A DNA stretch of 54,721 nt. It comes from Hydrogenophaga sp. (GTDB lineage: Bacteria > Pseudomonadota > Gammaproteobacteria > Burkholderiales > Burkholderiaceae_C). Of this stretch, positions 21,942 to 30,808 are shown one piece after another. Position numbers and translations under genes: made by a program. The notes beneath the pieces are model-generated. The model saw only the letters and a list, made by a program, of their open reading frames with translations, made no database searches and had not been told where the DNA came from. Location: positions 1 through 54,721 of the forward strand of contig JAJNQE010000156.1 in NCBI GenBank assembly GCA_021154985.1, read 5' to 3'. Each line of letters opens with the position of its first letter. The stretch's first letter is position 1.

Positions 21942-24589
21942 GCGGGAAACTCCAGATAGAAGGTGGCCCCTTGGTCAGGCTGGCTCTCGGCCCACACGCG
22001 GCCGCCCATGCGTTGCACGGCCTTGGCCACCAGCGCCAGGCCCAGGCCGGTGCCCTGGTAGTCCTCGGCGCGCTGCAGGCGCTGAAAGATGCCGAAGATG
22101 CGGTCGTGGTATCGCATGTCAAAACCCACCCCGTTGTCGCGCACCCACAGTATGCGGCGCGTGCCTTCGGTGCGGGCGCCAATTTCCACCTCGGGCTGAT
22201 CGCGGGTGCGGCTGAACTTGATGGCGTTGCCCACCAGGTTGCGCAGCACCACGGCCATGCCTTCGCGGTCGAGTTGCAAGACCATGGGTTCGAGCTGCAG
22301 GCTCAGGCGCACATGGGTGCTTTCGATGTCGGCGCTGTGGCCTTCGATCACCTGGGCCACCAGCGCGGGAATGTCAACCCGCTGATGCTCCATGGTGCGC
22401 CGCTCCATGCGCGAGTAGTCGAGCAGACCGGAGATCAACTCCCCCATCTGCGACACACCGCGCCGGATGCGCGTCAGAAACTGGCGCCCCTCTTCGTTGA
22501 GCTGGCTGCTGTGTTCCTCTTCAAGCAGTTGGCTGTAGCCGTCAATGCCGCGCAGCGGCGCCTTGAGGTCGTGCGACACGGTGTACGAGAAGGCTTCGAG
22601 CTCTTCGTTGAGGCCGCGCAGCTGGGCGGTGCGCTCGGCCACGCGCTGCTCCAGCGCGGCGTTGGTCTGCTCCAGCGTGGTCTGCGCTTGCTTGAGCTGG
22701 GTGATGTCGAGCAGGGTGCCGCTGTAGCTGTAGAAGCCGGGCGTGGCCATGGGCTGGCTTTGCACGCTGCCGCGAAACCATCGCTGCGGGCCCAGGTCGG
22801 GGTGGCGGCGGAACTCCGCTGTGGTGATGGTGGCGTCGCTCGGAATGGCGCGCATGAACCGGTCCACGCGGTCCCGGTCATCGGGGTGGATGTAGGCGAG
22901 GTAAGCGGCCAGGTCGGGCGGCGGGCCCAGCGCTTCGTCGCGCCCTGTGTTGCGGTACATCTGGCGCGACCACCAGATGTTGTGCGACTGGGTGTCGTAG
23001 ACCCAGCTGCCCAGCCCGGCCATGGACTCGGCGAGTTCCAGCAGGTCTTTTTGCCGGCCGATGGCGGCTTCGGCTTGCAGCTGACCGGTGATGTCCTTGA
23101 TGGTGGCAAACAGGTGCTTGAGCGAGCCGTCGGGGTTGCGCACGGCGCGCACGTCGATCTCGGTGTGCACGAAGCTGCCGTCCTTGCGCACGAAGCGCTT
23201 GCGCATCATGTAGTTGTCGGTGCGGTTGGCCAGCATGCGGTCGCGCAGCATGAGGTTCTCGTCCAGGTCGGGCTGGGGCGTCATCTCGGCCCAGGTCATG
23301 CGCAGCAATTCTTCGCGCGAGTAGCCCAGGATCGTGCAGAGCTGGCTGTTGACCTGCAGCCAGCGCGTGGAGCCGGGCTGTGAGATGGCCATGCCGATGA
23401 AAGGCAGCTCGTAGAAGAGACGCAAGAACTCGGCCTGTTCCTGCTGGGCGAGTTGTGCTTCTTTCTGCGCGGTGATGTCGAGCAACACGCCGCTGATGCT
23501 AGTGAGTTCACCCGCTTCGTTGCGGCTGAGTGTGGTGCGGTCGTCCACCCAGACCCAGTGCCCGTCGGCGCAACGCAGCCGGTATTCCTGGCGGTGCTCG
23601 TCGGGTCCGTTCTTGAAGTAGCGGCTGGCTTCGGCCGTGACGCGTTCGATTTCCTCGGGGTGGATGAGATCGGCGTAGCGCAAGGCGCCGTGCAGCAGCT
23701 CGGCGGGCTGGTAGCCCCACTGCTCCACCGACTGGCTCACATAGCTCATGGGCCAGCCAGGTTCGTTGAGCCACTCCACCACCACCACCGGTGAGCGGTC
23801 GACCAGATCCACCAGGTGCCGCAGCTGCGTTTGCCCGGCCTGCAGCCGCTCGGCCATGCGGTCGGCCTCGCCACCGACCATGGCGAGTTCGTCTCTGCCC
23901 AACAAGCCCACTCGGGCCTGCAGTTCGCCGTTGCCCATGCGCTGCAGGGTGGCAGCGAGGTGGCGCGCCCGTCGAAACCACACCCAATGCATCACAAGCG
24001 CCAACATCGCGGCCACGACCAGCAACATGAGGCCTTCGCGAACGGCGACTTGTCGCAGGTCGGCCAGACGCACCGCCAACGGCAGGTCGAGGTCGACCAC
24101 GGTGACCAGGCGCCGGCCGGTGATGATGGGTGCAACACCCACCAACTGCTGCGTGGCCGGCACGTGCAGGACAAGGATGCCCACATTCGACACATCGCTG
24201 AACACCACTTGGTTGACTTCGGCGAGGTCGGCGCGCTGGCGCAGCACTTCGCCGAAGACCAGGCCGATGTCCGAGCGCACCAGCGAGGCTTCCACCAGAC
24301 CGTCACGCTCCAGCAGGTAGATGTGGCGCATGCCGCTGTACAGGCCCAGGCCGCCCACCAGCCGGCGCACCAGGGTCGGGTTGTCCATGGCAGACGACGA
24401 ATCGAGGCGGCTCTGCTCCACACTCATTCGCTCGCGCAAGCGGCGGGTTTCCTGTTCGATCACCTGCGTGCCCATCTCATGCAACTGCGCCAGGTAGCTC
24501 ACGGTGGAGGCGGTGAGTGCGAACACCACCAGCAGGAGCGGCGCCAGCCAGCGCCCCGGCAGGGACATGCGGGCCAACAGTGGCTTCAT
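21938..24589 (-). CDS. Membrane sensor histidine kinase with three PAS domains
   Basis: 883 residues. TM1 is at about 13-32, then a periplasmic domain of about 155 residues (contains DIGLVFGEVLRQRADL and a PTxQLVG-type segment), TM2 at about 188-206, a HAMP segment, and three PAS/PAC modules. These start near LVDRSPVVVVEWL, YELPFIGMAIS and LAESMAGLGSWVYD, the last in a PAS_3-like form. A coiled coil leads to HisKA with His in YTVSHDLKAPLRGIDGYS and a HATPase (LRNLVGNAIKFS; DNGVGFDM; GTGLGLALV). Its ATG overlaps the stop of the substrate-binding lipoprotein gene and its TGA overlaps the regulator's ATG. The binding protein is therefore the likely periplasmic input, and the Rcp1-type receiver the output. 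Confidence 0.92.
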   Translation of the reverse strand: MKPLLARMSLPGRWLAPLLLVVFALTASTVSYLAQLHEMGTQVIEQETRRLRERMSVEQSRLDSSSAMDNPTLVRRLVGGLGLYSGMRHIYLLERDGLVEASLVRSDIGLVFGEVLRQRADLAEVNQVVFSDVSNVGILVLHVPATQQLVGVAPIITGRRLVTVVDLDLPLAVRLADLRQVAVREGLMLLVVAAMLALVMHWVWFRRARHLAATLQRMGNGELQARVGLLGRDELAMVGGEADRMAERLQAGQTQLRHLVDLVDRSPVVVVEWLNEPGWPMSYVSQSVEQWGYQPAELLHGALRYADLIHPEEIERVTAEASRYFKNGPDEHRQEYRLRCADGHWVWVDDRTTLSRNEAGELTSISGVLLDITAQKEAQLAQQEQAEFLRLFYELPFIGMAISQPGSTRWLQVNSQLCTILGYSREELLRMTWAEMTPQPDLDENLMLRDRMLANRTDNYMMRKRFVRKDGSFVHTEIDVRAVRNPDGSLKHLFATIKDITGQLQAEAAIGRQKDLLELAESMAGLGSWVYDTQSHNIWWSRQMYRNTGRDEALGPPPDLAAYLAYIHPDDRDRVDRFMRAIPSDATITTAEFRRHPDLGPQRWFRGSVQSQPMATPGFYSYSGTLLDITQLKQAQTTLEQTNAALEQRVAERTAQLRGLNEELEAFSYTVSHDLKAPLRGIDGYSQLLEEEHSSQLNEEGRQFLTRIRRGVSQMGELISGLLDYSRMERRTMEHQRVDIPALVAQVIEGHSADIESTHVRLSLQLEPMVLQLDREGMAVVLRNLVGNAIKFSRTRDQPEVEIGARTEGTRRILWVRDNGVGFDMRYHDRIFGIFQRLQRAEDYQGTGLGLALVAKAVQRMGGRVWAESQPDQGATFYLEFPA

Positions 24590-25626
24590 GGCGCTCTGCC
24601 CGTCGACTTCAGTCGCTGCATGGGTGCGCCGTCGATCAGTTCTTGCCAGCGCGGCGTGACGTTGAGCAGCCCGATCGACTGCAGCGCGTCGGCGACGACA
24701 GAGGCCTTCTCCACCAACGGCGGCGGGTCGCCCAACAGCTCCCGCGCAGACGCTTCGCGGGATTGAAACGCGAGCCCCCCCAGCACCGCCTGGTAAGCGG
24801 CTGGCGTGAGGTCGGTGCCCCGGGCGAGCGACTCTGCCGCGCCGGGCAGGTCGCTCTTGAACAAGTCCAGACCGGCGTACCAGCCTTGCAGCAAGGCATC
24901 CACCGCTTCGGGACGTTGCTCCAGCACATCGGCCCGCACCACCAGCACATCAAGCACCTCGCCGGGCAACTGGCGGCTGTCGAAGATCCGGCGAAATCCT
25001 GCGGCCTCGATGGCGCCGGCCAGGGGCTCGTAAGTCACGGCCGCCGCCGCCTGGCCCGACTGCAGCGCCTCCAGGTGCCGGGCCACTTCGATGTTCGTCA
25101 CCTTCACGTCGGCACGGGTCATGCCCGCCTGGGTCAACATGCGTTGCAGCAGCAAGGCGCCCACGGCCGAATCTTCCACCGCAATGAACTCGTCCTTGAG
25201 TTGCGCGGGCGAGGTGATGCGCGGCGCTGCCAGCACCGCGTCACCGCCGGTGGACTCGTCCAGCACCGCCACGATGCGCACGGCCACACCGCTTTCGACC
25301 AGCCGCAGGGTTTCGTCCAGTGTGAGCGTGGCGGCGTCGAGCAGGCCGTTGCGCAGGTGGCGCAGCGTCTCAGACGCCGAGGCCAGCTCGACCACCCGCA
25401 CTTGGCGCGCATCGGTCAGTCCACGGTCGCGCGCCAGCACCAGCGGGTCGTAGCCGACCCAGGGGTTCATGCCCACGGTCAGGGGCGGCGCGGGCGCCTC
25501 GCCGCAGGCCGCCACGGCCAGCAGCGCCACGGCCATGACGGCACGCCACCCACGGCCCCACCACCCGCCTTGCAGATCGGCTCTCCCCACCTCACCCGCC
25601 CGTGACGGGCTTGCGCCATGTTTCAT
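24586..25626 (-). CDS. NMT1/THI5-like ABC-type substrate-binding lipoprotein
   Basis: About 346 residues from the ATG at 25626 (a longer frame reaches 25668; neither has a clear ribosome site). After a long positively charged N-terminus comes a lipoprotein signal ending in LLAVAACG, with the lipobox Cys. The mature domain opens LTVGMNPWVGYDPLVLARD and contains DAATLTLDETL and LLQRMLTQAGM, as in NMT1/SsuA-like proteins that bind thiamine precursors, sulfonates or similar small molecules. No matching permease is next to it. Instead it overlaps a sensor kinase by four bases, so I infer a sensing rather than a transport role. The ABC genes on the other strand belong to an export family and are not its partner. 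Confidence 0.82.
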   Translation of the reverse strand: MKHGASPSRAGEVGRADLQGGWWGRGWRAVMAVALLAVAACGEAPAPPLTVGMNPWVGYDPLVLARDRGLTDARQVRVVELASASETLRHLRNGLLDAATLTLDETLRLVESGVAVRIVAVLDESTGGDAVLAAPRITSPAQLKDEFIAVEDSAVGALLLQRMLTQAGMTRADVKVTNIEVARHLEALQSGQAAAAVTYEPLAGAIEAAGFRRIFDSRQLPGEVLDVLVVRADVLEQRPEAVDALLQGWYAGLDLFKSDLPGAAESLARGTDLTPAAYQAVLGGLAFQSREASARELLGDPPPLVEKASVVADALQSIGLLNVTPRWQELIDGAPMQRLKSTGRAP

Positions 25627-25822
25627 ATGCACGTGTTGTCGGACCGCCAGGAAGCACAGGAAAAGCACAAGGACAATCGCAACATTCTGTTGCAGATACC
25701 GTGCCCAGTGTAGGGGCCGGTGGTCGCGTTCGCGTCAGGCGAGCACAACACGGGGGCATTCGGCGCGCAAAAAGTCCCCGGGCACGCGTTGCGCACGGCC
25801 CACTGAACCTTTGTCCCCGAAT

Positions 25823-26536
25823 ATGAACTCACCCCGCATGATTGAAATCTCCAACCTGTCCATGCACTACCAGCTGGGCGCCGCGCGCATCGACGTGCTG
25901 CGCTCGGTGAACCTGTCGGTGCCCGCCGGCCAGCGGGTGGCCATCACCGGCCCCTCGGGCTCGGGCAAAACCTCGTTGCTGCTGCTGCTCTCGGGCCTGG
26001 AACGCCCGGCCAGCGGGCGCATCGCCATCGACGGCACCGAGCTCGGCGGCATGGACGCCGACGCCCTGGCCGACCTGCGGCGCGACCGCATCGGCATCGT
26101 GTTCCAGTCGTTCCACCTGCTGCCCAGTCTGAGCGCGCTGGACAACGTGGCCCTGCCGCTGCAAATGGCCAACCGGCCCGACGCCCACGAACGCGCAGCC
26201 GCCTTGCTCCAGCGCGTGGGCCTGGGCGCGCGCCAGGGCCACTACCCGAGCCAGCTCTCGGGCGGTGAGCAGCAGCGCGTGGCGATTGCGCGCGCGCTGG
26301 TGCACCGCCCGCGCCTGCTGCTGGCAGACGAGCCCACAGGCAACCTGGACGACCACACGGGTGAGGCCATCCGCGAACTGCTGTTCGAACTCAACACCGA
26401 GGCGGGCACCACGCTGGTGCTGGTCACGCACGACCCCGACTTCGCCGCGCGCTGCGACCGCGTGCTGCGCCTGCACGACGGTCACTTGAACGAAGTCAAA
26501 ACAAACGTGCGAGCCCCCGATGCGGTTCCTGTTTAG
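25823..26536 (+). CDS. ABC transporter ATP-binding protein (LolD/MacB-like)
   Basis: 237 residues. The start at 25823 gives MNSPRMIEISNLSMHY; MIEIS at 25838 is an alternative. Walker A is GPSGSGKTS, the signature is LSGGEQQRVAIARAL, Walker B is LLLADEPTGNLD, and the H-loop is VTHD. DADALADLRRDRIGIVFQSFHLLPSLSALDNV (described in parts) is the Q-loop typical of the o228/LolD family, which works with FtsX-type permeases in lipoprotein, peptide or lipid handling. Its last 17 bases overlap the permease gene, so the two are translationally coupled. The start lies about 200 bases from the divergent lipoprotein gene. Confidence 0.9.
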   Translation: MNSPRMIEISNLSMHYQLGAARIDVLRSVNLSVPAGQRVAITGPSGSGKTSLLLLLSGLERPASGRIAIDGTELGGMDADALADLRRDRIGIVFQSFHLLPSLSALDNVALPLQMANRPDAHERAAALLQRVGLGARQGHYPSQLSGGEQQRVAIARALVHRPRLLLADEPTGNLDDHTGEAIRELLFELNTEAGTTLVLVTHDPDFAARCDRVLRLHDGHLNEVKTNVRAPDAVPV

Positions 26537-29030
26537 CCTGGCGTGGCGCGACCTGCGCGCCAGCGGCCGCCACCTGTGGATCTTCTGCGCCTGCCTGGTG
26601 CTGGGTGTGGCCCTGGTCACCGCCGGCGGCGGCTTGTACCGCCAGGTGGCGGGCGCCCTGGTGAACGATGCGCGCCTGCTCTTCGGCGGTGACGTGGAGG
26701 TGGAGCAGACCGCGCCGCTCTCGCCGGATGTGCTGGCGTGGATGAACGAACGCGGTGATGTCTCGCGCCTGGTGGAACTGCGCACCATGCTGCGCACGCC
26801 CGATGGCCGCGCACAGCTGATTGAGCTGCAAAGCGCCGATGCCCGCTACCCGCTGTACGGCACGGTGGAGCTGGCCCCGGCAGGCGACCTGACCGCTGCG
26901 CTGACCGAGCGCAACGGCACCTGGGGCGCCGCGATGGATGCCACCCTCGCCCAGCGCCTGGACCTGAAACCCGGCGACACGGTGGAGGTGGGCAACCTGA
27001 GTCTGCAGGTGCGCGCGCTCGTGGTGCGCCAGCCCGACCGCAGCCTGCGCGCCGACTGGGGCGGCGCCCCGGTGCTGGTGGCCGACGGCGCGCTGGCCGC
27101 CACCGGCCTGGTGCAGCCGCTCAGCCGCGTGGAGTACCACTACCGCGTGCGCACGCCGCAGCCCGCCGCCGTTTGGCGCGACGCCTTCATCGCGGCCTAC
27201 CCCGACCTGCAGGCCGAGGTGCGCACGTTCGAGGAGCGCAGCGACCGCATGGCCGAGGTGCTGGGCCAGATCGGCTCGGGGCTGCTGCTCATCGGCTTCT
27301 CGGCGCTGTTCATTGGCGGGCTCGGTGTGTTCAACAGCGTGCAGGCCTACCTGCAGGGCAAGCTCGGCACGCTGGCCACGCTGCGCGCCGTGGGCTTGCG
27401 CGACGGCCGGCTGGCCGCACTGGTGCTGTTGCAGATCCTGATGCTGGCACTGCTCTCCAGCCTGGGCGGTGTGCTCATCGGCAACGCGCTGGCCCTGGGC
27501 GGCACGCTGGCCGCTGCGCAGCAACTGCCGCTGGCGCCGCTGGTCGCCGGTCTGTGGCTGCCATCGCTGGTGGGCCTGGGCTTTGGCGTGTTGACCGCGC
27601 TCACGTTTGCGCTGCCCGCGCTGGGTCGGGCCTTGTCGGTATCGCCGGCGGCGCTGTTTCGCGGCATCGACGGCAACACCCTCAAGACGCCCCGGCGCGT
27701 GTGTTGGCTCACCGGCGGCGTGGCCGCCGTGGTGGGCGCCCTGGTGGTGGCCAGCGTGCCCGACGCGCGCTTTGGTCTCGCCTTTGTGCTGGCCACGGTG
27801 CTGCTGCTGGTGCTGCTCGAAGGCGTGACGCGCGTGCTGCGCGGCCTGGCGCGGCGCCGGCTCAACCGGCCCGGTGCGCAGCTCCCGTTTGAGCTGCGCC
27901 TGGCCATGGCCGGCCTGCAGCGCAGCGACTCGCCCCTGCGCGCCGCCCTGCTCTCGCTGGGCGCGGCGCTCACGCTGCTGGTGGCCTGCACGCTGGTGGT
28001 CACGGCGCTCTTGCGCACGGTGAACGAAACCGTGCCTGCCAACGCGCCGGCCATGGTGTTTTACGACGTGCAGACCGAGCAGATCCCCCTGCTGCAAGAC
28101 ACGCTCAAAGCACAGCCGGACCTGCGTGACGTGACCACGGCACCGCTGGTGCTGGGCCGCCTGATCGGGGTGAACGGCGAGGTGCTGCGCGACAGCGACG
28201 ACAGCGCGCGGGTGCGCGAAGCGCGTGATGAACAGAAGTTCAGCAGCCGCGCCGGCAACATCGACGACGTGGTGATCCGTGACGGCGCCTGGTGGCCCGC
28301 CAACCACACCGGCTCGCCGCTGGTGGCCATGGAGGACCGCGAGGCCGACCAGTTGGGCCTGAAGGTGGGCGACCAACTTACCTTCGAGATCCTGGGCGCA
28401 CCGGTGCAGGCCGAACTGGCCGCCATCTACAGCCAGCAGCGGCTGCAGGCGCGCCTGTGGCTGGAGGGCATCTTCAGCGACGGCGTGCTCGACCCCTACA
28501 TCACCCGCCACGTCGGTGCCGCATGGCTGCCCGCCGACCAGGCCCTGGCCGCGCAAGACCAGCTGGCCGCCGCCGCGCCCAACATCGCCACCGTGCGCAC
28601 CGAGTCGCTGTTGCGCGAGACACGCGCGCTCATGGCCCGCGCCAGCACAGGTCTGGCGGTGATCGCCGGGGTGTGCCTGGCCGCCAGCCTGCTGGTGCTC
28701 GCCAGCGTGGTGGCCAGCAGCCGCGCGCGCCAGGTGTTCGAGGCCACGGTCATGCACGCCGTGGGCGCACGCCACTCAAGCCTGCGGCGCGTGCTGTATT
28801 GGGAGTACCTGCTGCTCGCCCTGGTGACCGCCGGTTTTGCCATGCTCGCCGGCAGCGGCCTGGCCACGGGTTTGCTGCGCTGGCGGCTCGACCTGGACCC
28901 CATGGGCCTCTACTGGACCGGTGCGCTCACCGCCATGGGCGTGAGCGCCGTGAGCCTGGGGCTGGGTGCGCGGTATTTGCTGGCGCAGATGCGGTTGAAC
29001 CCGGCCATGCTGCTGCGCAGCGGCACCTGA
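26520..29030 (+). CDS. FtsX-type ABC transporter permease (YbbP-like)
   Basis: 836 residues, inner membrane. It opens with a TM helix (about 18-40), then a large extracytoplasmic domain (about 45-240), a first FtsX module with three TM helices (about 255-375, with SALFIGGLGVFNSVQAYLQGK), a further TM pair (about 400-430 and 480-500), a second periplasmic domain, and a C-terminal FtsX module (about 715-830, with VVASSRARQVFEATVMHAVGA). The duplicated FtsX layout and length match the YbbP family. With the overlapping ATPase it forms an export or membrane-extraction ABC system; in YbbAP relatives the substrate is poorly defined. Confidence 0.88.
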   Translation: MRFLFSLAWRDLRASGRHLWIFCACLVLGVALVTAGGGLYRQVAGALVNDARLLFGGDVEVEQTAPLSPDVLAWMNERGDVSRLVELRTMLRTPDGRAQLIELQSADARYPLYGTVELAPAGDLTAALTERNGTWGAAMDATLAQRLDLKPGDTVEVGNLSLQVRALVVRQPDRSLRADWGGAPVLVADGALAATGLVQPLSRVEYHYRVRTPQPAAVWRDAFIAAYPDLQAEVRTFEERSDRMAEVLGQIGSGLLLIGFSALFIGGLGVFNSVQAYLQGKLGTLATLRAVGLRDGRLAALVLLQILMLALLSSLGGVLIGNALALGGTLAAAQQLPLAPLVAGLWLPSLVGLGFGVLTALTFALPALGRALSVSPAALFRGIDGNTLKTPRRVCWLTGGVAAVVGALVVASVPDARFGLAFVLATVLLLVLLEGVTRVLRGLARRRLNRPGAQLPFELRLAMAGLQRSDSPLRAALLSLGAALTLLVACTLVVTALLRTVNETVPANAPAMVFYDVQTEQIPLLQDTLKAQPDLRDVTTAPLVLGRLIGVNGEVLRDSDDSARVREARDEQKFSSRAGNIDDVVIRDGAWWPANHTGSPLVAMEDREADQLGLKVGDQLTFEILGAPVQAELAAIYSQQRLQARLWLEGIFSDGVLDPYITRHVGAAWLPADQALAAQDQLAAAAPNIATVRTESLLRETRALMARASTGLAVIAGVCLAASLLVLASVVASSRARQVFEATVMHAVGARHSSLRRVLYWEYLLLALVTAGFAMLAGSGLATGLLRWRLDLDPMGLYWTGALTAMGVSAVSLGLGARYLLAQMRLNPAMLLRSGT

Positions 29031-29717
29031 TCAGGCCGCGACAGCGGGCTCCATGAAGGTGGCACCCAGGTGGCCCACCTTCACCACAATCAGCGCGCCC
29101 TCGGGTCCGGTGAACGGCGTGTGCTGGCTCCAGCGCGGGTTGCGCAGCCAGCTGTGGCGCGGGTAGCTGCCGTGCTCGTCGCGGAACACGCCGTCCAGCA
29201 CAAAGATCTCTTCGCCACCAGGGTGGCGGTGCGGGTTGAACTGGGTGTTCGGCGCCCAGCGCACCAGCGCCGTGCTCACGCCGTCGTGCTCGTGCAGCGG
29301 CATCACCGTGAGACCCGGCACCAGACCCTGCCGCCAGGGCTCGGCAAGTGTGTTGATGCGAACCGGCGTGAGATCGTCGGCAGCGAACTGCCACAGCTTC
29401 ACCAGCAGCACACAACCCGACTGTGAGAACGGCGCGTGGCGCGAGCCTGGCGGGTTGCGCAGGTAGGTGCCGGCCGGGTGGTCACCGGTTTCGTCGGAGA
29501 ACACGCCTTCGAGCACCAGGATCTCTTCGCCCCCGCCGTGGGTGTGGGCATCAAAGCGCGACCCCGGCGCGTAGCGCACCACGCTGGTGGCGCGCGCGAC
29601 CTCGCCGCCCACGCGGTCCAGCAGGCGGCGTTCGACCCCGGGCAAGGGCGAAGGCTGCCAGACAGCCGTCTCGGCAAGGCTGAAAACACGCAAGTCGAAA
29701 TCGTCGTTCAAGTTCAT
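29031..29717 (-). CDS. Tandem cupin-domain protein (ChrR-like cupins)
   Basis: 228 residues starting at the ATG at 29717 (MNLNDDFDLRVFS). Two cupin modules repeat the same motif: FDAHTHGGGEEILVLEGVFSDE at about 50-71 and FNPHRHPGGEEIFVLDGVFRDE at about 165-186. Both keep the H-x-H-x3-4-E metal ligands and are followed by the later His (RHAPFS, QHTPFT). This resembles the cupin anti-sigma factor ChrR and cupins annotated as ChrR-like, but no zinc-binding N-terminal domain or sigma factor gene is adjacent. A metal-dependent dioxygenase or regulatory sensor role is possible. It converges with the ABC permease gene and ends right beside it. Confidence 0.82.
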   Translation of the reverse strand: MNLNDDFDLRVFSLAETAVWQPSPLPGVERRLLDRVGGEVARATSVVRYAPGSRFDAHTHGGGEEILVLEGVFSDETGDHPAGTYLRNPPGSRHAPFSQSGCVLLVKLWQFAADDLTPVRINTLAEPWRQGLVPGLTVMPLHEHDGVSTALVRWAPNTQFNPHRHPGGEEIFVLDGVFRDEHGSYPRHSWLRNPRWSQHTPFTGPEGALIVVKVGHLGATFMEPAVAA

Positions 29718-29917
29718 GGCGGTGCACCGGTGGGGGGCCAAATTGCAGCACATCGCCCGCGGTCGTGCTGGCGTGGGCCCATCGGATTCGGGCCGGTGTT
29801 CGCTGTCGAACGGACAGGCGCGTCAACAACACCCACACTGGTGGACTTGAAATCTCCGTACCCAGGCTCCACCCCTCCCCCGCATGCCGCTGGCACGAAG
29901 GGTGCGACACTCAAACC

Positions 29918-30763
29918 ATGAACCGCCCCCCGATCTCCCCCGCTCCGCCTTCCACCACGGCGCCCACCACCGGCAACGGCGAGGGCGACCAGATGGCGCC
30001 GATCACCGCACCGGTCGACCCGCTGTTTCTGGCGGCGCCACGCGTGTCCACCTTCCACGGCACGCAGGCGCTCACCAACGCCAGCGGTTTCTTTTTCGAG
30101 CGAGACGACCGCCTGTTTCTGGTGACCAGCCGGCACGTGGTCATCGACGAAGCCACCCAGCATTTCCCCGACCGGCTGGAGATCGAGCTGCACCTGGACG
30201 GCACCAACCTCACGCGCTCCACCGGTTTTTCCATGCTGCTCTACAACGAGGGTGAAGCGGTGTGGCGCCAGGGCGAAGACAGTGGTGGCGACATCGACGT
30301 GGCGGTGATCGAACTCGACCGCGCCGCCCTGCCCGACGAGTCGGTGATCCGCGCCTTCAGCCCGGCCCACCTGCCCACCCGCTTTGACGAAGTGCACCCC
30401 GGCGAATCGCTGCTGGTGATCGGTTTCCCGCTGGGTTTTCACGACGCATTGCACCACCTGCCGGTGCTGCGCCACGCGGTGATTGCCTCGCCCTACGGCA
30501 TCCGCTTTCAGGGCAATGGCTACTTTCTGACCGACGCCCGCACCCACCGCGGCACCAGCGGCGCGGCCGTGGTGATGCGAGACACCTCGCCCGAAGCACA
30601 AAACGCGGCCTTGCCCTGGAAGCTGCTGGGCGTGCACTCGGCCCGCATGGACATGGGCGACCGCGACCTGGTGCTGGACGAGTCGCTGGGCCTGAACTGC
30701 GCCTGGTACGCGGACATCCTGCTCACGCTCACCGAGCCGCGGGACAACCCTTCGGCGAATTGA
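29918..30763 (+). CDS. Trypsin-like serine protease domain protein, no signal peptide
   Basis: 281 residues from the ATG at 29918. The classical triad is visible: His in FLVTSRHVV, Asp in DIDVAVIEL and Ser in HRGTSGAAVV, with the oxyanion-type turn GTSG and VIGFPLGF upstream. It resembles the protease part of DegP/HtrA-type proteins but has no PDZ domain and no signal peptide; the N-terminus is instead Pro/Thr-rich. It would therefore be cytoplasmic unless exported by another route. It stands alone, divergent from the cupin gene by 200 bases. Its substrate is unknown. Confidence 0.8.
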   Translation: MNRPPISPAPPSTTAPTTGNGEGDQMAPITAPVDPLFLAAPRVSTFHGTQALTNASGFFFERDDRLFLVTSRHVVIDEATQHFPDRLEIELHLDGTNLTRSTGFSMLLYNEGEAVWRQGEDSGGDIDVAVIELDRAALPDESVIRAFSPAHLPTRFDEVHPGESLLVIGFPLGFHDALHHLPVLRHAVIASPYGIRFQGNGYFLTDARTHRGTSGAAVVMRDTSPEAQNAALPWKLLGVHSARMDMGDRDLVLDESLGLNCAWYADILLTLTEPRDNPSAN

Positions 30764-30808
30764 CAGGCCCTGGCCGTGCGCGGGCGCTGCCCGCCCGACA
30801 ATCGAACC

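Noticed and set aside
26496..28775. Long minus-strand frame (759 codons) opposite the FtsX permease
   Set aside because: Antisense of a gene with clear TM and FtsX motifs; composition (His, Gln, Arg runs) is typical of a shadow frame.
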